A stretch of DNA of 64,000 bases from Azolla caroliniana (GCA_043228905.1 JBHGNT010000010.1:5022001-5086000); one strand, 5' to 3'. Counted from the stretch's first letter, positions 46,901 through 59,723 are shown. The notes: a model not told the origin generated them from the letters alone. A program made the numbers and translations.

Positions 46901-49900
46901 ATTAGTAGAAGCAAATTTTCTAAAATGAGGGAGCCTAACGTATTGTGTATATTTATTCACTGGTTAGTAAAATCATTTATATGTGATTGTGTACATCTTG
47001 TATTTATACAATTTTTCAAGGGTTGTTTCGTTAATTTCAATTTCTTCATGGCTGAGTTAGTCAATCATGCTAGAAATTCAATGTGGTGCTTGTACTTTCT
47101 CTTCAGAATTCATAGGAATAGGGATGCCAAAACATATCCAATGTGTAGACTGGCAGTCAGTATTAATGTGTGTGTAGATAGATATATCTAGTTTCATGCT
47201 CTCATTCATTTGTTCATTCTCGCATTTATGTACTTAGGGAATTCACATGCTTTTGTTTTTATAAATGTTTATGCATGTATATGGTTGCATGGTCATGTAA
47301 ACGATAATTGATCCATTAGCACTCTTACTAAATATGTTCTTTTCTTCCAGGCATGTTTCCTAATCATATTCCTAACCCTGAGGACAAAGATGCAATGGCA
47401 GCTATCAAAAAGGCTGTTCTTGAACATGGTGCTGATTTGGGTATCATTTTTGATACAGATGTGGATAGGTTTGTCTAGTGTTAAAAAATGAATAACCACA
47501 ATATTCATGAGTTTCTCACTGTATTGGTTCATGAATCCCAAGGTTCATAAACCTTTGTTACATGATGCAGAGCTGCAGCAGTTGATTCGAATGGCAAGGA
47601 AATGAATCGAAATGGCTTGATAGCACTTTTATCGGCCATTGTCCTTGCAGAGGTTGAATTTTTATCCGTAATTGACATTATATTTGATTATACAAATGTA
47701 TGAAGGTACACATACTTAACACATTTAGTATGACAGCATCCGGGAACAACTATTGTCACTGATAGTGTTACTTCAGATGGTTTGAGCGCTTTCATTGAAT
47801 CCAAATTAGGTCAGTGGATAGTTTCATATCAGAAGTTCTCAAGATAGTGCCTACATGCCTACATCCTGTGCAAATCCTGTCACTTTGGTGTACTGACTCT
47901 TGATTTTCTTTTCAGGTGGCAAACATCATCGTTTCAAAAGGGGTTACAAGAACGTTATTGATGAAGGCATCCGTCTTGTATGTGTATAGGCAATTTCTTT
48001 TGTCAATCTTCATGTTTATTTAGCTAATGCTGTCCATGGTGTATCAAATTGAAGCTGTGTACAAGCAATTTAGAAACATATAAAAAAGATCATTCGTAAA
48101 GAACTTTCCATCCACAGATAGGGCATCCATGGATTGCTTCCCCATGCATGAAAATATATCTAGGCCAGGGCTTCCCAATGTTGCAGAACTGAGAATTGAT
48201 GTCCCAGATTCCTGTCATCTTGATTCACTTAGTTACCGTAAAGGTTAATCCCTGTGCTGCTGCACCCAGTCACAGATGCTTATAACCCCTAAGGATGAAA
48301 CATGTCTGTAGAGTTGAGCAGACTGTAGACATGTAACAAGTAAACACCTCTAGCATGCAATAGTTTATACTAGTGTTCTGCATTTTGCCATCCTTCTGTT
48401 TTGTGCCATCTGTCACACCCCAAAGTGGGGTCATAGATGCATTGGCTTGGTCTATAGATTGATGTCAATATCTTATGGATGTTATTGTCACATCTTTCTT
48501 GCCATTCTTCTTAAACAAAACACAAAGAAATGGGGATTGTATTTATATAGGGCTTAAAAAAGATGCAAAATATATTTGATGACATTGAAAGAGAAATCAT
48601 GTTTAGCACATTGTGTGCATAAATGAGTTTAGATAGGTGCTGTCTCGCAAAAAAGCTATGATCATGTTTAGCGCTAATACAGAGAGTTTTTGAGAGGGAT
48701 AGAAGCATAGTTGAATGGGAATGAAGGTAGGAACGAAAACAGTAATAGGAATTCAATGGGGGTAGTCTGCGAGGGAATAGTCTGAAAATACATTAGACTG
48801 CAGTGTAGCATGGAAGAAGGTAATATTGAGGAATTTCAGGTTTTTTCCCTCTGGTAAACTTTCCATGATAGATTTCTGGCACGAGGCTTGAACACATTCC
48901 CTTTCTGACTATGGATAGAACTCTCTAAAGGCTGTAATATAGCCACAATAATAGAATCTATGCACTATACTCACATTGAATGACATCCCTCATCATTATT
49001 ATTCAAGTCTACTGTAAAAGTTTATTGACCATCAAAATGTTATGATGCATCAGAGATGATGGTTATAAAAATGACTGATATGAATGGCAGCCGCGAGGAT
49101 ATTGGTTGCAATTTCAATAAATTAATAAGCATTTGGGGTTTGGAAATGATATGTGGGAGGCGTATGTGGGCTTAAGATACAATCAAGATTTGTCAGGCTT
49201 TCTAGGATCTGTGGTGCACATTATGTCTGTAAATCAGGCATTAGGGACTGAGAGAATATATCCAGGACGGCGAGGATATATGTCCAAATATTGGACATAC
49301 CCTTTTAAGATGATAGTTCTCAACATGTTGTATACCAGGGAGTTTTATTCTGTGTTCTTTCTGATTGTTGTACTTGCTAACAAATCTGAGTAAATGTAGT
49401 TCTTAACTGCAGTGGTTATTGCACATTCTCTGACTGTACAATGAGTTTTTCAGAATTCTGTTGGCCAAGAGTGCCATCTTGCAATTGAGACAAGTGGGCA
49501 TGGAGCTTTGAAGGAAAATTATTGGCTCGATGATGGAGCTTATTTAATGGTGAGCTCTGAAGCAACAGAGATTCACCTAAATTAACAAAGTAAAAAGATA
49601 ATTTAAGCTGAACAGCATGTAGCCATTTGTGTTGCTTGCATAGGTAAAATTGCTGATTAAGCTAGCCTCTGGGAAGGCAGCAGGACAGAACACTGGCAGC
49701 AAAGTTCTTACTGATTTGATCCAAGAACTTGAAGAACCAGATGTTTCTGTGGAATTACGATTCAAAATTGATCAAAATCATTCAGATCTCGCTGGGCGGT
49801 AAGCCAAATTTTATTTCTGATGACTCTTTGAAAAGATAACCATATTCAACAATGAGGTTTGAGTAATTGATTCTTATGGACATTTTTCTGAAAATTATTC

Positions 49901-50889
49901 TTGTTGAAGTGTTAGTTAGCTTCTCTTGTTGTCAAAATCCTGAAGGTAAAACTATGTTTCATGAATGCAGGAATTTTAAAGAATACGGGGAGGAAGTTCT
50001 AAAACGTTTGGTTTTGGTGGCAGAGTCGGATCCAAATCTGACAAAAGCACCTGTTAATTATGAGGGGGTAGGTAAACCCATTTTTGAAAGATATTATTTT
50101 TACATGCATATACAGCTTAATATTAATACTAAAACTGCAGGTTAGAGTGTCATGCTATGGAGGCTGGTTTTTGTTAAGACTATCTCTTCATGATCCAGTT
50201 CTCCCCTTGAATATTGAGGTGTGCTTTTCCCTTAATTAAAATTAATAACATTGTAAATTTTTCTTAACTGTAACCCAAGAAACTCAATGCAGGAAATATT
50301 GTTGTTTTAGGTTTATAAGAAACTCAATATAATAGAAGATTAATCACTGAACACCAACAATGCATGAAGATGCTGTAAATTTGGAGTCTAGGCAACTTCA
50401 AGTCTTAGTAAAAGGATTTTCAGATCTTTGAGTTTTTTGGGTTTCTTACATTTTTGAGTTTTTTTCAGCATTCATTTTGCCTTTGAAAATAAATTTATTT
50501 GTTTGAAAACAAATGCCCAATTGACCACTTGGTAAGTGTCTTGGGCTTTGAGTGAAGTCAGTTATAAGTTACTGATCTTCTGTTGGATAGGAACCCGACC
50601 TTGAATAGTTTTTGAAGTGTAAATTCTGGGAATTGCTTCTTTCTATAGGACCTTAATTTACCTTGGGAATTCCTCGCTTTTATAATCCTCATACATCAGT
50701 AAGACTTGGACTACAAAATAATTGTGTAAAAATGACAAAAAAATACTCGGTTTTGATATTTTGAATGTTCTTCAGGCATCATCACCTGAAGCTGCTGCAA
50801 AAATTGCGATTGTTGTTTTGTCTGCTGTAAAGGATTTCAAAGCATTGGATGTAAAGCCATTAGAGAAGTATCTTCAAACTGCAAATTAA
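37971..50889 (+). CDS. Phosphohexomutase-family protein (PGM/phosphoglucosamine-mutase-like), 18 exons, 611 aa
   Basis: Exons: 37971-37983, 38260-38460, 39456-39522, 39617-39800, 45521-45573, 45699-45787, 45904-46131, 46211-46275, 46358-46418, 47351-47468, 47571-47652, 47737-47809, 47916-47977, 49454-49549, 49644-49798, 49971-50067, 50141-50218, 50776-50889. All introns are GT-AG and the phases agree, giving 1836 nt. The first ~75 residues are Ser/Arg/Lys-rich and look like a plastid transit peptide; the mature part begins near VDEVDFKKLQNGSDIRGVAV. Family motifs: phosphoserine loop TASHLPYN with Ser204; metal loop DTDVDR 355-360; sugar loop ETSGHG 444-449; C-terminal phosphate region RVSCYGGW from 550. 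Length matches the plant plastid-type homologues usually named phosphoglucosamine mutase or PGM-like (about 580-615 aa). Substrate is not certain: the loops differ from classical PGM. The 13-nt first coding exon rests on frame agreement alone. Confidence 0.9.
39085..39378. repeat. Tandem repeat in intron 2 of the mutase gene, 110-bp unit
   Basis: Units starting TTCATCAAC at 39085, 39156 and 39266; the last two are 110 bp apart and the first lacks about 39 bp internally. The shared core includes GACCACCGGATGATCATCTG. It lies in intron 2, about 75 bp before exon 3. Confidence 0.8.
40690..42410 (-). mobile_element. LINE (non-LTR) retrotransposon 3' fragment, copy 1, antisense in intron 4
   Basis: The minus strand encodes the end of a LINE reverse transcriptase: LLYADIVLISDS (the YADD box with one Asp missing), LSINMDKTEMMVFNT (42123-42317), then SYTYLGVTFTG and TLLYGVETWGPSL (41691-42104) and the thumb or C-terminal region. 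Frames are broken. No 5' half or poly-A tail was found. It lies within the 5.7-kb intron 4 of the mutase gene, opposite to transcription. Confidence 0.8.
42470..43685 (-). mobile_element. LINE 3' fragment, copy 2, next to copy 1
   Basis: A second, more diverged copy of the same LINE region in the same orientation. Its 3' part (GGTTGATCCGGATGGAGGGA on the plus strand, about 42528) matches copy 1 near 40747. Its METWGPSL segment (43236-43523) matches copy 1 near 41870. Either two insertions or a local duplication. Confidence 0.65.
42899..43107. repeat. 103-bp tandem duplication inside LINE copy 2
   Basis: CAATCTCAATCTCTCACTTA begins at 42901 and again at 43004. The two 103-bp copies differ by only a few bases. 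Confidence 0.85.
43856..44107. repeat. 129-bp tandem duplication in intron 4
   Basis: TCATATCACC with CTTCAGCTAAAGTTTGA starts near 43856 and again near 43985. Both copies end in CACATCCATGAAGCTA. Not coding. Confidence 0.8.
44108..45520. other. Rest of mutase intron 4
   Basis: No gene, repeat or transposon is evident in this AT-rich intron sequence upstream of exon 5. The short frame at 44366-44572 has no recognisable content. Confidence 0.5.
47978..49453. other. Intron 13 of the mutase gene (1.5 kb)
   Basis: Mostly featureless. TGTCACACCCCAAAGTGGGG at about 48412 resembles the start of some gypsy LTRs, but no partner end or coding remnant is visible. Confidence 0.4.
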
Positions 50890-51099
50890 CAAAAGAGAAA
50901 TTTGGAAGGAACTCAGAATTATGATCTGAAGAGATGACGCTTACAAGCATAGTATTTGAAACAGCCAAGAAGAAGACTATGGCATCATGCCGTTGTCCTG
51001 ATTAAAGCAGTTAGTCCTGAGGAAATTTTTTTGTGCAGTCAGTTGGGTTGATGGAACCACTGAAATTTATGTAATCATTGTAAGAAATTGAGTTTCCAT

Positions 51100-51105
51100 A
51101 ATAAA
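51100..51105 (+). terminator. Polyadenylation-signal-like AATAAA downstream of the mutase gene
   Basis: AATAAA 211 bp after the stop codon at 50887-50889, followed by AT-rich sequence; a plausible 3' end signal. Confidence 0.4.
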
Positions 51106-51963
51106 AAGTACCAAGGTTTATCCACATGAGTATCTATAAAACCAACCTGATGAATGGAAAGTTTTTCCTAATCACGTGTCACCAACCTGTGGTACCGTGC
51201 AAAAACAATACCTGTATATCTTAAGTGGATGCAATTAACTTCTTGCAGATTTTGATGGAGCTGAGTCTGGAGTTTTGTCTCCATGCTACAGTGCATGTAC
51301 AATGAGAAAAAATGTTACAGAGCATAATGTGCCGTTCCAAAACAAGAATTAAATTAACTGGCCAGTAGTACTGTAACAAAGGTCAGGTGATAACTTGCTT
51401 GTCCAAGTTAAGAATTAAATCTACCAAGTCAGAGCAATTTAGAGAATTTTCTTCAAAGGCCTTTATATTCATTTCAATTGATATGTGTTGGCTGTGTTCG
51501 TATAGGATCCATCAATTATTTGTTCTCAGAAATGCATTATTGAAAGATATTGGGAACATTGGGAACTTGGGAACTCAAATTGTTATAAATTGTAAACAAA
51601 TCAATGATTAAATATCAAAGCACATGGGATGTACATTAATGTCAAAGCTGTTTGTGCTACTAGAATCGAATGCACATCAAGGGGAATAGAGTAGGAATTG
51701 CTCTACATCAGAATCATCTGACTGTTCGAGGTCTATGACAGATGCAAACTGCTTGCAGGAAGTTTTAACTCTGGGTTCGTGATGTAATGAGAATAAAATG
51801 TATTCACAATATTTCTTTACAGTAACCAGCCATAGGTACATTACAATTTTAAACGAATTCCATTTCAATTTGTGAATCCAATTTACAATGAGGGTTAATG
51901 ATAGCTGTGATGTGTTAACTATTCCCGATGAGGATTGACAAGTTATTGCAGTAGCCCCAATGC
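51106..51963. other. Convergent intergenic region
   Basis: Lies between the 3' ends of the mutase gene (+) and the S-acyltransferase gene (-). It would hold both 3' UTRs. I see no other gene or repeat. Confidence 0.5.
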
Positions 51964-54900
51964 TTATACCATTCCCAATTCAATTTGTGATATGGGTTGC
52001 TTAGGCAATCTAGCATCTTCCATGTAGCCATGTAAAAGGAAATCACTACAGTTCTTTTGGAACCCTTGATCGTATGGATTGTAAAATTTCCCATCTTCTC
52101 CTTTCAAGTAGCTGTAGCGCATTGCGTTTGATCGCTCATTGGTTGTGATATTGCGTGCTATCTGCAGATTGGGAAAATGTCATTGTTGAAGTATGCAAAA
52201 AAGCCATTGATAATGTGATTATTTGATTACCTGGGTTGCCTGAATTGTCATCAAGGTAGCAGCGCCACAGAATATCAAAATATCAACTATAAGGAAAGTT
52301 AAAATACCAATGTGATGTGTACTGATATAGTGGAGCCAGGCAAACCCTGATGAAGAAGCACCGGTAGCTGTCCAGATTCCTGAAAAGCATGTAGTTATCA
52401 TGTCAATTAATGATAAAGTCTGTTTCCATTGAATAGATGGACTTCGCTAGTAGAAAGTACTTTGAATAGTTATAATCACACTAAGAAGAATGCCAGTAGT
52501 TTCCAAGCATATGTATACAAAAAAATCCCATTTGTTCTTCTGCATCCAACAAGTCCAAATTAGCAAGCCTCCATTAAATGTTGGGAAAAAACAAGGCTCA
52601 TGATGATTGTTTAATAATAATAGTAAGAATTCATCTGAGAATGACAATACGAATTCTCATTTGCCTCATTACACCCAGCTCGTGCTATTCTCTAACAAGC
52701 ATGGAACATTAACTAGACAAGTACATGTTCTACTACATTCTTCACCTTCACTTTACCTTTCCAACACAATTAGAAATCCATGGGCAATGGTGATCAAACT
52801 GTTCCACGCATCTATTACATGATGAACAATGCTTGGACCGTAGAGGCCTTATAACCTGCAACAAGATGAGAGTAGAGTAAAACCAAGCTGAAGATGAAAC
52901 CTGAAGCATAGAGAATAAGATTACGTCATAGACCTTGCAAGTTGGACATAATTGGGACCAATGTCCTGCCCAAACAGCTGGATTGCGGAATTCACTTTTT
53001 AGCAAAGATTGCTGCATTACAGAGTAGCTTAGTAACAAAATTCTCAAGTCAATTTATTTTGTTACAGTTTATGACAGCTTTCATGGAACAACTTGATGCA
53101 GTCAAACAAACTAACGTCTGCGAGGGGGTGAAAACCTAATACTACTGAGTGATGAGTCATGAAAAAACTTTTATGAATACAGAATGATAATTTTCTTATG
53201 CAAAAATCATGTACGTGATTAGCAACTGCAGGGATAACTGTCAATTGTAGAATGCTGTACCATTTCTATCTTGATTCACAACTGATAAGAGTACAATATA
53301 TGATTAATCGATGTGGACATGAAGCTACACCTAAATCTGGAAGTAAACTTCCTATCTTATGGCCAGGACCAAATGACCTACACATTTCATCATGTTCAAT
53401 TGACATCCTAGAAAATCACCCCACAAAGATCTATGCCAACAAGGGATGTCTTTCAAGATCCAGAGCATCTGTCGATGCATATTAAACATGACAATTGATG
53501 AAGTACATCATGCTGCGTCCCGCTTCAAAATTACTGGGGTAATCTGAACTTAGTAAATGTGTCATAGAAATTGAATGATGGAAAACATTGAAAGCATATT
53601 GTAGCATGCCATTGCTCTCAAGCGTCAAAGGAACTACAATATAAGAAAACAACTCGTTCAACAAAAAAAATACCCTCATGTATTTTCAACCTATAATATT
53701 ATAATAAGTGCAACAGGCCACTTTCCACTTGGGATATTGTTTGAATATATTCATTGAGATTAAGAACCTTAATCTCAGTTGAGATTATACATAGAGGGAT
53801 TGCTTAAGACCAAGAAATCTGCTTCTTCTGACCTTGAAGGCAGTGAAATAAAGTCTGTATATTTATGATTGCTATTTTTAGATTAGTAGAACACTCACCT
53901 CTTTTTAGGCAGAAAATTTGGTCCTTTTACATTATGATCATATACGCACCTTTGAAGTGCTAGTAACAATCGGCAACGGTTTGAACCGAACCGAACCGCG
54001 ACTTAACGGTTTAAACGGTTCGGTTCAGGTTCAGGTTTTTTTAAACAGTTTGGTTTCAGCAGTTGGAAACCGTGGTTTTAACGGTTTAACAGGTTTTTTT
54101 TTTAAAATTTAGAATTTGCTTTTAAACAATCTTTTCATTTTTAGACCTTATCCTCACATTTTAGGAACATCTTTAAAATCTTTAAAATTTTAAAAATTTT
54201 TAATTAAATTTTGACTTAAGTTGAAAACCGAAACCAAACCATGAAACCCCGATTTTAACAGTTTGAAAAAAATTTAACAGTTCGGTTTAATGGTTTCGTG
54301 GTTGGGTTTGGTTCAGGTTTCAAAATCTTTAAACGGTTCAGTTTTGACCCTCTCAAACTGAACTGAACCATTGGCGATTGTTGAGTGCTAGAAGCACTGA
54401 GCATGAAATGGGTATTTCAGGCTGCTTCCAGTTGTGGAACCCATGTAACAGTGCCCATAAAGTTTATTGTTTTTTATCATCTTCCATCCTTTCACTATGA
54501 TTTATCATATATTTTGGCTAGTGTACTCCTGTGACTAGTCTCAATTTTTCAGTCGTTATACAAGATCTCCATTGAAGTTTCAAAAGTGCTCATGCAATTA
54601 TATTTCAACATAGATGTTGCAGTATATTATCATATGTTGAATATTTAATGTAATTCTACATGTTTTAACCTTCTAAATATCAATCCCCTAGTTAAGTCTC
54701 TGAAAGGAAATGCTGAACCGCTTTTTTCCACAATCCTTGTTTCAATGTTTCCAAACTGCACACTATAATAGATTTAAGTAATATATAATTGGACTGCAAG
54801 TTTCCAGATTAAAGTTATGGCAGCATTGCCTCGATAAAATATAAATTGGATAACATACTACTAACCTTATCATTTTGATCTTGCATTTGAACATTGCAGA

Positions 54901-57900
54901 CGTCAATGTATCCAGGATCATTGCTATAGCACAAACGGCACACGTGATCAAAAGGAAAAGCATAACTTCTTACACAAAGAAAAGTAAAAACGAGATAATT
55001 ATTTATGATTTTCAAAACAGGTCTACAATAACTACATTTAGGATGGCTCAGTACAGCAAACGGAAGTAAACAATAATGTTACCATACACCACCCTTTAAA
55101 CAGAAAACAGCATCTGGGAAATCAATGCCAAAACAATCATGATGCAAACAAATATCTCATAAACTATACTTCAGAAACAATGGAGTCATACTTGTGATCT
55201 ATATGCTTTAGATTGTTTGCTCAGACTCAAAGTGATACCTGCTGCATCTATATAACAGAATAAGTCCAGTTGTTGCAAGAAAAACAGATAACCAGGCCAA
55301 GGCTCCAACAGTTGCTGATATCGTGAAAAGATGGGATGCTGTAGAGAGAAGAGTATGATTGGAAATCTAATAACTAACAGTAACTTGAAGCCCATACACA
55401 ACCAATGAAAGAAAAACTCACAGATAATGACGGAGTTAATATATATTACAATCATTGAAATGTTCACGACCCAGAGAATTGGAACTAATCCCAACTTTTT
55501 TATCCTTCCTAGGGGACTTTTATCATCTCCACGATTCTTTAAGACTCTTTCTGCATTTGACTGCAAAGTAAGCATACGGAAGTCAACTGCTTGTTTAAGT
55601 GTATAAATCCTGTACAACATTTGCAATATTCATTGTGTACTTACAAATAAGATGACCAACCTCTTATGGCCACTGTCAGATGCAAGTTGTTTTGGTGTAC
55701 ACCCACTTTTGTCAGTGACCATGAGATCTTCCATGGTACCCGCTTGAGCTAGTACTGTGCACGCTTCTATATTCCCTCCTATTGCTGCCCAATGCAAAGG
55801 AGTGCAACCTGCTTCTTGAAAAGTTAAGCCTCATGGGAACCAGCATGTATAAAATGTTCAATTACAATTGAAATGATCTAATATCTACCTTCTTTATCTT
55901 TCCGAGACTTATCGGCATCCATAAACAAGAGTAAACGAACAATATCAGGAAATCCTTTGTAGGCAGCCCTACATTTAAAATTTTATATAAAACAAATTCC
56001 AAAGAGATGTGTTATTGTTCATTGATACAACAAGCAATAGCCAATAGAAACACATTATAACTTAAAGTGTACTACCAATGAAGAGGGCTCCTTCCATCAT
56101 TATCCGGAGCATCAATATCAGCACCCCAATTTGTTATCATATGATATAGTAAATTAATTTGTCCATATTGAGCAGCAATATGAATTGCCTAGAAGAAACA
56201 AGGGGACATTTCAACACATGAATCGCCAAATCCATTACATCTTAGACTCCATTTTAATGAGCATTAGGGAAAAAGGAAAGATAGATGAAAAGTCAATTTA
56301 TGGATGTATGAAAAAATGCTTTTACATCTTTTAAAAAGTTAATAAAGCTTCATATGCTTAACATGAAAACAAATATTTCCTAGAGACTCAAAACGTAATT
56401 TCTTCCTTTTCTGATTCTTTGTTTCTTCTTGTATTAGTAACTATGGTGAGTATTAACTAGTGTTCCGAAGAACATAAGGAAAAGAGGCAGAAAAAACATC
56501 ATTAATGTATGCACTTCACCTTCATGATCCATACAGTGAATCTGAAACCATCACAATTTGCTCACCAAGAAAACCCTCTCCCGCTAAACACCCCAAATAT
56601 CCCAAGGCAAAAGTAACTAGATATTGCAATCTGCCATGTCCAACAAAGTTTCTCTAGAAAGGAATATGCAATAAGAAGAAAATGCAAGTTGAGATAGAAT
56701 CTTAAAATACCCAAAAGATAGGCTTTAGAACAAGAGGAAAGGAAACTGGACTAAAGTTAAATTATTGTAGACAATGGTTAAATTACAGAACCCAAAAAGG
56801 CTAGCTGCCTTAAAACATCATAAAAAACATTTGACAATTGAAGTGCATCCTAGCATACAAATGATATCTGAAAATCGATTTGATAATGACATTCTTAGCC
56901 TGAGTATCTGTGGTCCAAAGAATTATTGAACTGAGAACAAATGTAATTCAGCACTATCTCGTGGATAATAGAGATTACTACCTCTATGTCACATCCAGTA
57001 AGAAGTAGTGTAGCAATCAATACAAGCAACATCTGGTAAGCCACAACCAATAAATATACAAGCTTCTGATAAATAGACAGAATAGCAAGCTTGCACATCC
57101 AGCAAGAGGTAATGTTACAATCAATAGCAAGTATCATCTGGTAAGCCAACCACAATAAATGCACAGAGAATCAATGAGCAAAGCTTATGCTGAGCACACT
57201 GGATGGATGGTTGAACCTGTCTGAATTTACAAAGAAGTCAGAACATCAATGCCAGCTTGAAGCCAGGATAACGGCAATTCTAGCCTGGCAATAACCAAGT
57301 GAAACCATTTGAAGAGCGTCAAGTACGGCAATTGCAAAGGACTTCCTCCAGTTGATACTTTGATATTAGACTTCTATTTCACAAATATTTCTTTTTTGTT
57401 CAGCAGTCAGTCCATACAAGAACACAAGATCCATGTTGTAATATATGACTTTCAACTGTTGGCAAGATCGTTACCACATTCTCTACATACGAAAAAAACA
57501 TGGAACGGTTTTCTAGGAAACATTGGATGCATGTCCTTTCTCCCTCCATATTGCTTGTGTGATCAAATATTTGTCGTTTAATGTGCAAGGGTAAGTGCAT
57601 CTTTGTCTGAATCACTGGTCTCCACTACAATCCCAGTCCTGCATAAGAGCATGAATACTCAAGTAAGATCATGAGCACTGATACATCTTGAAGATGAATC
57701 CGTGGATAGCTTCTTAGTAGATTTCCTTCAATTCAGACATCTGAACATGAGCTGGACCACGGAGAAAAAGCAATGTCCACAGGATCCAGAATTATTTGTC
57801 TAACAAAGAACTATGTCCCGAGTTAGGGAGACAAGGATCTATGGATGCAACTTTACTTCAACTCATGTTTGCATGTCCATACTGAAAACTGGAAAAGCTA

Positions 57901-59427
57901 GGTTGCCTTTATGATCTTTTCAAAATATATCATCCTCATTAACTTACAAAAGTTGAAACTTTCAGAAAAATAACGGAGATCTTAACAGAGACTGCTGGTT
58001 CCGAGATATATACTCTTGTTATTGCACATCAGATAAAGTTGCTGCCTATAATAAAGAGGAAGAAAGTATGCATATCTTTCTTTCCTGGAGAAGTGCTCCA
58101 AAAGTTTTGTTTATCTATTGATCCGATGTTAACAAGCTTGTCAAAGGATGAGAAGCACAAAATTTAAATCAATACTGAGTTACAAACTTATTGTGATGTT
58201 ATCACATATTGAATCTTCAAGGGGGATTGGTGGGGAGGTACTCCTAGACGAGCAAACCAATTATTGGTAAAACACAAGAATTCTTATGTTCCTCTATGCT
58301 TCAAGGAAATAGTGATAGAATGCTGGGGAGGTGATTTTATTATGTTCTTTGGCATTTGCATTAACACCTACCAAAAGATATTGATACAATGATCAGATGA
58401 AAACATCAACAGGGACCAGCTATGAAATAACATAACTATATAGAAAAAAATCTGAGTTGGCTTCAAGTTTTTATATTTCCTCAAATACCTGTATTGAACC
58501 CCCCTCTCAAGAAATTTATGCATTTATATTATCAATTCGTCCACTCTTTTTGTTTCCAAGGAAAAACAAAAGGTCATTTAAAGAAATAACGATAGACTCT
58601 GGGGCATTCTGGAGTTTCACCTTTGATAAAAATTAACAAAGGTAGACATGAAATTAAATTCTATCCGGAATATCTCACCCGATATCCATGTGAATCAGCA
58701 CATTCGATCCGGGCTCCATTCTGCAACAATAGATCGGCAACTGGAACGGAGCCACAAACTGCAGCCCAATGTAACGCAGTCTGTTCTGAATGATCACGGG
58801 CATTCACGGCTGCTCCATGCTGCGCCAAACCAAGAAAACGACATAACAGGAAAGACAATGAGAAAAACCTACAAATTTCTTCTACATATAACAAGAATGG
58901 CATATTCCATGCAGATAAACAGGTGTCTTCTACAGATAAAAAAAAGGAACCGATAAATTTCTTCTACAGATAAAATGAAACCCAATTTGCATACAGCAAA
59001 AAAAACCAAAAAAATCTTTGATAGAATGCATGAGGAAAACCAGATACATAAGAAGAAGAAGAAGAAGAAAGACCTAAGAAGTTTTACTTGCCTGAAGAAG
59101 GTAATGGGCAGCTTCAAAACGACCATTTAGAGCAGACCATTGAAGAGGGTAGTAACCACCACCATCGGGGAGAGACACTTGGCATCCCGCAGCCTCGACA
59201 AAGCTGCGAAGCTTCTCCATATCTCCACTAGAAGATGCTGCGGACAAGTCATTGGCATTGTGATTACTGCTGCTGCTGCTGCTGCTGTTAGAGAGATTAA
59301 GACTGATCAAAGGTTCTTCCGTCTCCTTCTCCTTCTCATTGTCTTTGTCTTTGTCTTTCACCTCCATCCTCTCCTTCAGCTGCAGATGAAGGTCCCTACC
59401 AATCACTTCGATCTCGGACAGCTCCAT
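51964..59427 (-). CDS. Ankyrin-repeat DHHC protein S-acyltransferase (TIP1/PAT23-24 type), 13 exons, 577 aa
   Basis: Exons in coding order: 59427-59092, 58819-58679, 56188-56076, 55968-55889, 55808-55645, 55560-55422, 55338-55239, 54923-54866, 53011-52934, 52855-52757, 52539-52461, 52379-52231, 52161-51964; 1734 nt, all phases agree. The product is a membrane enzyme that attaches palmitate to cysteines of target proteins, usually at Golgi or plasma membrane. Acidic/Lys-rich and poly-Ser N-terminus; about five ankyrin repeats, residues 86-278 (for example [19 protein letters not shown] and RSPLHWAAYKGF); TM segments near 299-322, 328-352, 440-461 and 484-508; Cys-rich domain 399-436 with DHHC at 424-427 (Cys427 catalytic); TTNE (TTxE motif) 518-521. 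Ankyrin plus DHHC is typical of Arabidopsis TIP1 (PAT24) and PAT23; the short C-terminus is more like PAT23. Intron 1 appears to be GC-AG. Confidence 0.92.
53964..54383. mobile_element. hAT-type MITE in intron 8 of the S-acyltransferase gene
   Basis: A 420-bp element flanked by the perfect 8-bp direct repeat AGTGCTAG (53956-53963 and 54384-54391), the target-duplication size of hAT transposons. The ends are imperfect inverted repeats: the left begins TAACAATCGGCAACGGTT and the right, reversed, CAACAATCGCCAATGGTT. The interior is rich in AACGGTTTAAACGG and GGTTCGGTTCAGGTT motifs and has no coding capacity. It lies inside an intron, so the gene is not broken. Confidence 0.8.
56189..58678. other. 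Intron 2 of the S-acyltransferase gene (2.5 kb), with a small duplication
   Basis: Contains two similar segments near 56990-57080 and 57095-57180 (CACATCCAGTAAGAAG and CACATCCAGCAAGAGG, each followed by CATCTGGTAAGCCA), a diverged direct duplication about 105 bp apart. Nothing else is recognisable. Confidence 0.55.
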
Positions 59428-59535
59428 CGGAGGGGCAATCCACAGAAAGCTGAATATATGAAATCTATCTGTAAAATTCGCTCCTGATCTACAGAACAAC
59501 TTGGCATGTGCATAAAACAGAACAGAGTTTGTTGG

Positions 59536-59537
<2 letters not shown>

Positions 59538-59609
<72 letters not shown>

Positions 59610-59610
59610 A
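59538..59610. repeat. (TG)n(AG)n microsatellite upstream of the S-acyltransferase start
   Basis: About 28 TG units followed by about 8 AG units, some 110 bp upstream of the start codon (minus-strand gene), so it may lie in the 5' UTR or core promoter as an AC/CT tract. Length is likely variable. Confidence 0.85.
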
Positions 59611-59723
59611 AAAAACAATTGAGTTTGTGTTTTTTTATGTCCCAATCAAACAAACAATTGAGTGTATATATGTATGTATGAATGGGGGAAGAATATTTTC
59701 TAGGTCACCCAATCAATCATATG

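Noticed and set aside
48412-48431. Start of a gypsy LTR in mutase intron 13
   Set aside because: Only the first 20 bases look LTR-like; no second end, target duplication or coding remnant.
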